64,000 nucleotides of DNA from an uncultured Alphaproteobacteria bacterium (GTDB lineage: Bacteria > Pseudomonadota > Alphaproteobacteria > RF32 > CAG-239), in assembly GCA_934254915.1 (NCBI GenBank), contig CAKQMH010000006.1:20498-84497 (forward strand), in the 5' to 3' direction. Every line of letters begins with the position of its first letter. Position 1 is the stretch's first letter. Below, in pieces: positions 45,455-52,912 of the stretch. The notes under the pieces are model-generated. The model was not told the DNA's origin. It ran no database searches and worked only from the letters and a program-made list of their open reading frames with translations. The translations under genes and the position numbers were made by a program.

Positions 45455-46423
45455 ATGGCTTTTACCGTACTGGAATCAATTTTGCGTCCTTTGTCGTACT
45501 GGTATAATCAGGACAACATTGAAGAGGTGGCTATCAACCGCTCAAAGCAGGTTTGGTTGCGACTGCGCGGTAAAAGGGCATATCCGTGGGTTATGTATAA
45601 AGATGAGAAACTCACTAAAGAATATTTGACGGATTTGCTTTATATTATTGCCAATACCTATGAACTGCCGTTTGATCCCTTGGAAGGCAATCCTGTGGTC
45701 TATGCCACTATCCCCGGTGAGCATCGTTTTTCGGCCATTTGCGGGCGCAACGTTATGTATGATAATGAGGATTTGACCGGCGGTATTGCTTTAACCATTC
45801 GTGTCCATGCAGATGATATCGCTTTCGGTTTGGGAGATTACGGATTGTCTCAGGGGGCGGGGTTACATAAAATTAATCCGCTGAAGAACATTAAAGATCC
45901 GGAAGATCCGTACGAACGTTTGTTGCTGAGTATCAAACGCGGCGACCACATTTTGGTTTCCGGCGCAACCTCAACCGGTAAAACCACGTTTTTAAACAAT
46001 CTGCTTAAGATTTTGGATATAAACAAGCGTATTTTGACCATTGAAGATACTCGCGAGTTGATTGTTCCGCACCCGAACCGTGTACATATTGTGCTTTCTC
46101 GTACCGAACAGACCAACGCCTTGACTTATGCCAAAGTTATCGACTTGGTTGTGCGTTTTACTCCCGATGCGATTATCGGCGGTGAGATTTCGACCACAAA
46201 CGCCGGTGCGATTTGGGAACTTATGGGATCAGGCCACGATAACTGCTTGGCCACAATCCACGCCGAAAGTTCAGAAGCAGCTTATCAGGCTTTCACGGAC
46301 CGTATTTTGCATACATACCCGACGATTGACCGTAAAAAGACGATTGAGGAAATGCGTCAAAAACTACGGGTTGTCCAAATCAATCGTGACGGAAACCTGC
46401 GTGCCGTAACTGAGGTTACATAG
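45455..46423 (+). CDS. virB11: VirB11-family ATPase
   Basis: A 322-residue hexameric secretion ATPase. Walker A GATSTGKTTF is near residue 170, the Asp box is TIEDTREL, Walker B-like IIGGEI and the His box SGHDNCLATIHAES. The N-terminal domain (NIEEVAINRSKQVWLR onward) matches the family. It ends the plus-strand operon 3 bases before the convergent gene at 46427, with no terminator seen between. Confidence 0.95.
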   Translation: MAFTVLESILRPLSYWYNQDNIEEVAINRSKQVWLRLRGKRAYPWVMYKDEKLTKEYLTDLLYIIANTYELPFDPLEGNPVVYATIPGEHRFSAICGRNVMYDNEDLTGGIALTIRVHADDIAFGLGDYGLSQGAGLHKINPLKNIKDPEDPYERLLLSIKRGDHILVSGATSTGKTTFLNNLLKILDINKRILTIEDTRELIVPHPNRVHIVLSRTEQTNALTYAKVIDLVVRFTPDAIIGGEISTTNAGAIWELMGSGHDNCLATIHAESSEAAYQAFTDRILHTYPTIDRKKTIEEMRQKLRVVQINRDGNLRAVTEVT

Positions 46424-46426
46424 GCT

Positions 46427-47161
46427 TTATAGCGGAGGAATATTAAGCTGAACAATGTCTCCGGGGCGGATTTTAGTGCCGGAATAGCGCATATTACCAG
46501 TTTCAATGACAAAACGTTGCCGTCCAGTTAATTGTGACGCCAAATCATAAAAATCACGTGCATTTAATTCCTGACGTTGCGGATTCATAATATAGAGAAC
46601 GCATCCCTGTGTCTTTTCGGCAATACCGCAGCGCGCTCTCCCGCGCGGAACTTCGGGGTTGATAACCACCCCTTGTAAACCATTGCGCACAACTTTTTGT
46701 TCGGCAAAAAACAGACGTCCGGCAATCAGCCCGACCAAAAAAATCGCCACACCAACGGCGGCCAAAATTTTGGTGTTCAGAAATGACGGTAATACGCCTG
46801 AAACTTCATCAGCCTGCGCTTCTTCTGCTAAATCTTCATCAGTAATAAATTGCGGCTGCTCCTGATAGTTGGTCGGTGTATTATTGACTGCCGGCAAATT
46901 TTGATTATCAAGATAGTCATCTAAGTTAAAAGTCTCATCGCTAAAAGCCGGTGTCCGATCTGATGTTGTGCCGGAAGTTTGTCTGAACGGGTTTGCATTT
47001 TGCGGCGTAACAGAACTTTGGTTTGCAGCCGGTGTGGCTGTATTGGTATTGTCGCTGACTGCAGCCGGCGCTTGCGGATGCATGCGGTTAATCGGCCGTT
47101 TTACCTTTCTGAGTACCGGTCGGTTGGTCTGAAGCCCGTTATTTTCTGTTTGATTATCCAT
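46427..47161 (-). CDS. Bitopic inner-membrane protein (secretion cluster)
   Basis: A 244-residue protein with TGAGG before the ATG. Residues 1-128 are polar, Pro/Asn/Thr-rich and cytoplasmic. One helix spans about 131-152. The periplasmic part (about 155-244) is strand-rich with two Cys (RARCGIA and TQGCVLY) and ends in a small barrel-like KIRPGDIVQLNIPPL. Family not recognised. It is last in a four-gene minus-strand set with a secretin-like lipoprotein, so it may link that lipoprotein to the inner membrane, as PilP/GspC-type proteins do; this is inference. Confidence 0.6.
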   Translation of the reverse strand: MDNQTENNGLQTNRPVLRKVKRPINRMHPQAPAAVSDNTNTATPAANQSSVTPQNANPFRQTSGTTSDRTPAFSDETFNLDDYLDNQNLPAVNNTPTNYQEQPQFITDEDLAEEAQADEVSGVLPSFLNTKILAAVGVAIFLVGLIAGRLFFAEQKVVRNGLQGVVINPEVPRGRARCGIAEKTQGCVLYIMNPQRQELNARDFYDLASQLTGRQRFVIETGNMRYSGTKIRPGDIVQLNIPPL

Positions 47162-47182
47162 TTTTTACCTCAAACTAAAAAA

Positions 47183-48457
47183 CTATAAATGTTTTTCAAG
47201 ATGCTTGCTGGTTTTCAGGGTGCGGATTACGCGCGGAACCATAAAGACGATAGTTTCTGATTTTGGTTTATCAACACCGAAAATTTCGTTAGGGATACCG
47301 ATAATAACAAAATTTTCTCCCAGACGGCTGCGGACGTCAAATTGGGTGATTTGTCCGTCTTTGGCTTCCAATGTCAGGCTGGTAAAGATTTTATCATTTT
47401 GCTCAAACGAGGCTTTGGCCAAAATGGAGAGGTCTGCCTCCATGGAGCTGCGACTGGCGCATTTGCCGATATCGAAGCGGGAAAACCACAGATTGGGAAC
47501 TACAAACTTTCCTTCCGCCACCGGTTCAATTTTGGCCTGAGCGCCCAAAAATCCGTTAAGGCTGTTGATGTTAATATCATCAGAAGTGGTTAAAACTCGA
47601 CCTAAAACACCGGTCTTAGCACTTTTTACTGTTCCTAAATCAAAGGCATTCATAATACCCTGCCATTGGATATCTTGCCCGTTATAGGGATAAATTGTAA
47701 ATACTTTCACATCAAAGGCTACCAAAACCGGATTTTCTTCAAAGTAGTTTATGAGGTTTTTGACCTGATTCTTAAGTTCGTAATCGGCATCAAACGTGAT
47801 TGAATAATCATCAAAATCAGCTGTAAAATCAGTAATGCCTGCCCCGCGCAAAACATCAAGAATAGCCAGCAAAATCGGACGTGACTGCGGAACATAAAGG
47901 CTGAAATTGGCTTTACGGCTGATACGCAGCGTTTTGTTGGCGGCATTATAGGTATAATATACTTCGGCTGCTTCCGTAATCATATCGACGACTTCCGAAA
48001 ACTCTCCCCGTAGATTTTCTGCTGAAATACTGGCATAAGGCGCATCTTTGGCCACCAATTTTATGCCGGCTTCTTTAGTCAGCTTGCGCAGAGCTTTTTC
48101 TGCCGGCATGGTATCAAACGAAAAACCGGTAACTTCAAAACGCGGCAAAAGGTCATTCGTGCCGTTGCGCACCATATTAAATGCCGTAATGTTGTACGGA
48201 ATGGTTGAAATCATTTGCTGAGTGTTCCAATTGACAAAGCAACGCAGCGGTGTTTCCAAATCAAGTTGGCTTGCCCCTTTGGTCGTGCGAATAACCGGAT
48301 AAGTCGGCGATTTTATTTCCGCAGAGTATACCGGTGTGCGCGGCTGTGCCGGAACTTCTTTTTCTTCGCCAAACAGCGCCGATATGCGTGAACATCCGCT
48401 TAATACGGCAATCGTTAAAACCAAAGTTAAATATTTACCAGACCAAAAGTTTCTCAT
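47183..48457 (-). CDS. Secretin-like lipoprotein with STN domain
   Basis: A 424-residue protein with lipobox VLSGC (Cys22). Residues about 106-180 read as a secretin/TonB short N-terminal (STN) domain: FDTMPAEKALRKLTKEAGIKL, then ENLRGEFSEVVDMI and YNAANKTLRISR. A second alpha/beta domain (about 190-250) and a strand-rich C-terminal part follow, ending GENFVIIGIPNEIFG and ETIVFMVPRVIRTLK, like the closing strands of secretins such as PilN/BfpB. It is shorter than full secretins and lacks the usual PxLGxIPxLG segment, so a complete channel is uncertain. Outer-membrane lipoprotein is the likely place. Confidence 0.68.
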   Translation of the reverse strand: MRNFWSGKYLTLVLTIAVLSGCSRISALFGEEKEVPAQPRTPVYSAEIKSPTYPVIRTTKGASQLDLETPLRCFVNWNTQQMISTIPYNITAFNMVRNGTNDLLPRFEVTGFSFDTMPAEKALRKLTKEAGIKLVAKDAPYASISAENLRGEFSEVVDMITEAAEVYYTYNAANKTLRISRKANFSLYVPQSRPILLAILDVLRGAGITDFTADFDDYSITFDADYELKNQVKNLINYFEENPVLVAFDVKVFTIYPYNGQDIQWQGIMNAFDLGTVKSAKTGVLGRVLTTSDDININSLNGFLGAQAKIEPVAEGKFVVPNLWFSRFDIGKCASRSSMEADLSILAKASFEQNDKIFTSLTLEAKDGQITQFDVRSRLGENFVIIGIPNEIFGVDKPKSETIVFMVPRVIRTLKTSKHLEKHL

Positions 48458-48463
48458 TGTTTG

Positions 48464-49135
48464 TTATTTATTCCCGTTATTAGGTGTTGTTTGCGGTTGC
48501 GGAGCTGCTGTTTGCCGATTAAAAGGCGACTGTCCCGCGGGAGCTTGATTTTGTGATGGTTGCGGCCGCTGCGGTTGAGGGTTTTGCGGGTGTGAATCCG
48601 GTTTAGGCTGTGGACGAGGCTGCGGACGAGGTTGCGCTGTCGGCTGTTTGGCCGGCGCTTCCTGTTGCTCATGCAGAAGCTTTTCAACCACTTGATCCAT
48701 AGACATACCCGCACCGACCGTCGGATCTTTAGATTTATCAAGCGCGCCTAGAGCCTCTTTCATCTTATCCAACTCATCTTTATCCTGCTTAATCATATCC
48801 GGCGAGGCGTTATTTTTCAGCTCTTGCTTAAATTCATTTAATGTCTTTTTCAGCGCATTAATTCCACCGGCAATTTTTTTCTCCACATAAGGATAAAGTT
48901 TGGGGTGTTCAATAATATAGTCGCCGGTTTCGCTGATTTCTTCAAGCACATCGAGTATGTATCCATAGTATTGATATTCTTCAATGGCGATATTACCTTT
49001 ACGAACGCATCTCGCTGCTATTCTGGAGATTGTGCGGTCATAATAATCCTTTAACAGGACATAATTGTCAACATACCACAAGCCTTCATTTGCCGTGTCA
49101 TTGCGACCATCATTAAATCTCTCGTTTGCTTCCAT
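48464..49135 (-). CDS. Helical protein with Pro/Gln-rich tail (secretion cluster)
   Basis: A 223-residue protein with GAGGAGC before the ATG. It has no signal peptide or membrane helix and so is probably cytoplasmic. Residues 1-150 are helical and charged. From about 160 the chain is almost all Pro, Gln, Asn and Arg (repeated PQPRPQP). Unknown family. It precedes the secretin-like gene by 6 bases. Confidence 0.6.
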   Translation of the reverse strand: MEANERFNDGRNDTANEGLWYVDNYVLLKDYYDRTISRIAARCVRKGNIAIEEYQYYGYILDVLEEISETGDYIIEHPKLYPYVEKKIAGGINALKKTLNEFKQELKNNASPDMIKQDKDELDKMKEALGALDKSKDPTVGAGMSMDQVVEKLLHEQQEAPAKQPTAQPRPQPRPQPKPDSHPQNPQPQRPQPSQNQAPAGQSPFNRQTAAPQPQTTPNNGNK

Positions 49136-49204
49136 CTTTAGCTCCTCAAACCACCGCTATATAGTTAATTTAGTTTAGCTATCCTACTTTGTAAATTATT
49201 ATTT

Positions 49205-51595
49205 TTAACATTTTATATTACTATTTTTATACGGATCATCGTCTTTTTCGCTGTCCAGTGAATCTTTAATCGTGACAAGGTTGCCGTCGAGCGCCGTATA
49301 AGCTGTTCCCACGCCGAAATTATCATTTTCGTAAACATTTTGCTTGAAGAATAAATCTCCGCTGTAAATCGACGAATTGTTGCTGATAGGGGTTAAGGAG
49401 CCGTCAGCCAACAATTTCCCAAAGCTGTTGCCGTCTTCATCCACATACTCCCATTCCCAATCTGTTCCTTCCTCGCCGTCAGGTTCTTCTTCAATGTATT
49501 CATCATCGGTTATTTCTTCAGGGCTGTCAGTTGGTTCAGACGTCGCTGATGTTTCATTCTCCGGTTCCCAATCCCAGGCATTGCCGGCTGTCGGTTCGGC
49601 AGAAATATCCTCTGCCGTATTGCCAAACCCCCAATCATTATTGTCGCTTGTTTCTAAGGACATAGGACTTTCTTCCGGAAGTAAATCCGGTATCAAAGAG
49701 GCATCGGCAAAATCGTTTTGTCCTTCATCATAAGCAGGCTCAACCCCCGCCGGTTTTTCAATTTCCTCAAGCGATAAATCTAAGGGCGCATCATCAAGAT
49801 TTTGCAGCTCATTACTGATATCAACTTCGCTATTGTTTGGTGCGGCTGTGTCGGAAACGGCTGTTGTCGGGTTAACATTAGCGTCTTTGTTCTTTTTCTT
49901 TTTTTTCTTCTTCTTTTTCTTAGGTTCTGTAACCGTATCGGCCGCCGGCATAGTGTCTTCCGTATTTTCAATTACCGGTTCGGCCGCTTGACTATCAGTT
50001 TCCGCAATCTGTGGATCTTCTTCGTGTACAGCTAAATCAGGTTGTTCTTCCGGCACATATTCGGCGTCATAAATCGGCTCCGCAGCCGGTTCATCATTAA
50101 CCGGTTCAATAACTTCCTCCGGAATGATATCTTCTATCGGTGCTGCCGTATTTGTTGCCGCCGGCGGAGCGTAGGCATTATACCGACGCGAATTATCATT
50201 TAAGGCCTGCAAAATTTGTTGCGTGGTACTGTTTTGGCTTTCTTTCAAAGCCAAAGTAATGATTGATCCCAGTTCTTTAGTTTGGGCGGCAATGGCATCC
50301 TGATAAATTTGCGATTGTGCGGAAATTATTTTTTCCATCGTCTTGTCAAAATTATTCGATGCCGAAACTTTGCCTAATCTCTCCGCAATAAGATTAAGCT
50401 GCTTGGAGTAGTCAACGTTATTGTTGTTGATTTGAATGTTGTTGGCATTGTTATTGGCGGCGGTGTTCGTCGGAGCAATATTTTGTATCACGTTATTGTT
50501 TACCAGATATTGTGCTAATTCTTTTTGCCCGTCTTGTACAGCTTTGACAATCTCCAAATTATTTTCTTTTTGTGAAGCCTGTAAAATTTCGACCAGCTGA
50601 TTGAATTGTTGTTGCGATGATTCAAACAAACGCACCGTTTCTTTACTGCTGGTTTGCGCATTGGTTTCGCTCAAATACATAATTTTGGCAACTTGCTGTT
50701 GAGAGGTCGCCAGTGCTTTCATTAACATTCCGGCATCAATCGAGGTATCATAGCGCGCAGCTTCGCGTTTTTCCTGTTGGCTGATAATTTTATTGGTTTG
50801 CATTTGTGCATTGAGCAGCAGTTTCAGCAACTGATTGCTTTCTTCGTTTGCATTTGAGTTTTGGACGTTGCTTGCTTCTTTGGCTGCTGTTTCTTCTTTT
50901 CCCTTTTCCTCTTTTTGTTGCTTAACCATCGCACCCAATTGCTGTTGTGAGGCCAACAGCATTTTGGTCAGGTTTGAGGTTTCGGTTTTACGTTCCTGAT
51001 TTTCGGTTTGCAGGATTTTGATTATTTCCAGCTGTGTGTTGCCCAAAGTCTGAACAATTTCTTTAACTTCATTGCGCTGTTCAAGATTACTGTCTTTCAA
51101 AGCCATAGTTAAAGCGCCGGATAGCTCTTGCGCAAAGTCTTTGCCTAATTCCACTTTCGATGTGGTGTGAATGGGGGCGCTGCCGGTGGTGGCTATCGGC
51201 GGCTGTGCCATTTGCTGCATTTTGCTGGAAGCCTGAATTTGTGCCTCTGCTAATGCTGTTGCTAAAATTTTAGCTTTTGAAACTTCTTCATCCGCGGCAT
51301 CGGATAAGGTTGCGGCTGTCGGAGTAGGGGCGGCTTTAGAGGTGCCGTTTTTTTCTTCCAGTTCCTCAATATAGTCTTGCAAAACAACCCCGCCGGGGAT
51401 TGTCGCAAAAACGGCTTTAATCTCCGGTTTGAGTTCCAACAGCATTTGATTAAACGCTTGTTTCTTTTCGTCGGTAAAAATGTGTAACTGACGGTAAATA
51501 TTTAAAAACCGTTGTGCAACGATTAACGGATCTTCCTCTCCGTCACGCTGTTTTTTAAGCTTTCGCAGCTCTGTTGCACTTAATGTTTCAACCAA
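49205..51595 (-). CDS. Large cytoplasmic coiled-coil protein with acidic middle (secretion cluster)
   Basis: A 796-residue protein. TTG at 51595 is the likely start (AAAGGA upstream; the next Met is about 45 codons on). No export signal or membrane helix. A helical head (1-110) is followed by Gln/Asn-rich coiled coil (about 150-470), an acidic Glu/Asp/Pro region (about 490-715) interrupted by a run of ten Lys near 560, and a C-terminal part where DEDGNSFGKLLADGSL echoes the repeats of the VirB10-like proteins. Unknown family. It could be a cytoplasmic scaffold or cargo adaptor. Confidence 0.6.
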   Translation of the reverse strand: MVETLSATELRKLKKQRDGEEDPLIVAQRFLNIYRQLHIFTDEKKQAFNQMLLELKPEIKAVFATIPGGVVLQDYIEELEEKNGTSKAAPTPTAATLSDAADEEVSKAKILATALAEAQIQASSKMQQMAQPPIATTGSAPIHTTSKVELGKDFAQELSGALTMALKDSNLEQRNEVKEIVQTLGNTQLEIIKILQTENQERKTETSNLTKMLLASQQQLGAMVKQQKEEKGKEETAAKEASNVQNSNANEESNQLLKLLLNAQMQTNKIISQQEKREAARYDTSIDAGMLMKALATSQQQVAKIMYLSETNAQTSSKETVRLFESSQQQFNQLVEILQASQKENNLEIVKAVQDGQKELAQYLVNNNVIQNIAPTNTAANNNANNIQINNNNVDYSKQLNLIAERLGKVSASNNFDKTMEKIISAQSQIYQDAIAAQTKELGSIITLALKESQNSTTQQILQALNDNSRRYNAYAPPAATNTAAPIEDIIPEEVIEPVNDEPAAEPIYDAEYVPEEQPDLAVHEEDPQIAETDSQAAEPVIENTEDTMPAADTVTEPKKKKKKKKKKNKDANVNPTTAVSDTAAPNNSEVDISNELQNLDDAPLDLSLEEIEKPAGVEPAYDEGQNDFADASLIPDLLPEESPMSLETSDNNDWGFGNTAEDISAEPTAGNAWDWEPENETSATSEPTDSPEEITDDEYIEEEPDGEEGTDWEWEYVDEDGNSFGKLLADGSLTPISNNSSIYSGDLFFKQNVYENDNFGVGTAYTALDGNLVTIKDSLDSEKDDDPYKNSNIKC

Positions 51596-51688
51596 TTTTT
51601 ATACGTCCTTTACGGTTACACTTTACCCATACTACTAAGTCTAAGACCAATGTCGTAAATTTCAGGTTAACAAAACCGCTTTGCGCAT

Positions 51689-51717
51689 AAAAAAAGCTGC
51701 TCGATTCGAGCAGCTTT
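51689..51717 (-). terminator. Terminator of the HTH regulator gene
   Basis: On the minus strand an 11-bp stem (51693-51703 with 51707-51717) is followed by a run of seven T's (complement of 51689-51695). It lies 22 bases after the regulator's stop. Confidence 0.8.
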
Positions 51718-51738
51718 GAAGTAAAATCGGTTGTTTTT

Positions 51739-52710
51739 TTACAGTGTAATCATTACAACCTTATGAACATGTTGCAAATCGTTGTTGCTGAGTTCGACAC
51801 GTTCATCCGGATTCCACCGAATCCCATATAGTTGACCGTTGTCATCTTCGCGGATGCTGATGACTTTGGCTTCATTTTCATTGATGTAAAATACGGCAAT
51901 ATCGCCAACGCTGACAACTTCTTGCGGGTCGATGTATAAAATCGAACGTGTTGGCAGCAAAGAGCCTAAACGGCGGGTGCAAAGATTAATCGCATAAGCG
52001 TCTTTTTTGTTATAGAGTTGAACCGGACGTTGAACTTTTTTGATTTCCTCATCAAAGTCAATTTCAACATTACCATCTTTTCCGGCTGTTCCGAATACCG
52101 CAATTTTCATTCCGTCCGGTGAAACCGAACCAAATGAGGCAATCGCACCACGCGGATTCGACAGCAGTTTATATTTGGCATCATTACGCTGAATAATTTC
52201 TTCCAACATACCTTTTTCATCAAGGTTTTTAATATTTTCGCGCAGCTCGTCAGTGGTAATACCCAAGGCTTTGGCAATGTTTTTGAACTCTTTGTCGGAA
52301 ACTTCGCGCTGTCCCATTTCGATACGATGATAAACCGACAAGGTCATATCGGCGCTTTCGGCAACCTCAATCAAGGTCAGATTCTTTTCGTTGCGAATTT
52401 GGCGCAAACCTGCACCTAAGGTTTTCAGACCGGTTTTTTCGTTGATTTTGTTGCGGCGTTCTTGCTCTCTGCGCCAAGCCTGAACGATTTCCTGCTGGGA
52501 GTTTTGTTCGTTAACAAACAATTCCTGCAGCGGGCAATCCAAAAATTCGGCAACACGGACTAATTGTTCCTGATCGACGCGGCGATAGCCTTTTTCGATT
52601 TTGGAAATGGCCGACAGACTGACGCCCAAATGGTCTGCTAATTCCTGCATAGAACGGCCGCGCAAACGGCGATACATTCTGATTTGGTTGGGGAAAATAA
52701 TTTCTTCCAT
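51739..52710 (-). CDS. Transcriptional regulator with two XRE-type HTH domains and a LexA-like C-terminus
   Basis: A 323-residue cytosolic DNA-binding protein. HTH 1 lies at about 7-65 (GRSMQELADHLGVSLSAISKIEKG) and HTH 2 at about 95-158 (LTLIEVAESADMTLSVYHRIEMG). The C-terminal 110 residues follow the S24/LexA strand order (TRSILYIDPQEVVSVGDIAVFYI, GIRWNPDERVEL). The catalytic Ser-Met and Lys of S24 proteases are not evident, so self-cleavage is doubtful. Its place between the two minus-strand secretion blocks suggests it controls them or itself. Monocistronic, with its own promoter-like sequence and terminator. Confidence 0.82.
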   Translation of the reverse strand: MEEIIFPNQIRMYRRLRGRSMQELADHLGVSLSAISKIEKGYRRVDQEQLVRVAEFLDCPLQELFVNEQNSQQEIVQAWRREQERRNKINEKTGLKTLGAGLRQIRNEKNLTLIEVAESADMTLSVYHRIEMGQREVSDKEFKNIAKALGITTDELRENIKNLDEKGMLEEIIQRNDAKYKLLSNPRGAIASFGSVSPDGMKIAVFGTAGKDGNVEIDFDEEIKKVQRPVQLYNKKDAYAINLCTRRLGSLLPTRSILYIDPQEVVSVGDIAVFYINENEAKVISIREDDNGQLYGIRWNPDERVELSNNDLQHVHKVVMITL

Positions 52711-52752
52711 AGTGTATTACCTCATAAAATATAATACCAATCAACTAGTTGC

Positions 52753-52781
52753 ATATTAATTAGCCGCCGAAAATTAATCAA
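52753..52781 (-). promoter_or_regulatory. Promoter of the HTH regulator gene
   Basis: On the minus strand TTGATT (52776-52781) and TAATAT (52753-52758) are 17 bp apart, about 42 bases before the ATG at 52710. Confidence 0.6.
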
Positions 52782-52803
52782 GAAAATAGTACAAAAAAAG
52801 ACG

Positions 52804-52817
52804 ATTTGTGTACAAAT
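52804..52817. promoter_or_regulatory. Possible operator upstream of the regulator promoter
   Basis: The near-palindrome ATTTGTGTACAAAT lies about 23 bp upstream of the -35. A half-copy GTACAAA recurs at 52789. A dimeric HTH protein could bind here; autoregulation is a guess. Confidence 0.35.
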
Positions 52818-52912
52818 TAGTAGTTTTGTATATCAATTTTGACAAACGGCAAAAAACGGGATGTCTGTTTTCTGCCGTTGTTGGGGAACACGTGTTAAGT
52901 TTCTATCGTTTT

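Noticed and set aside
46424..46426. Expected terminator between convergent virB11 and the membrane-protein gene
   Set aside because: Only 3 bases separate the stops, and no stem with a T tract is visible nearby.
49880..49935. Run of ten Lys codons as a possible frameshift or assembly error
   Set aside because: The frame is open and compositionally the same on both sides and uses both AAA and AAG, so it is probably a genuine coding tract.
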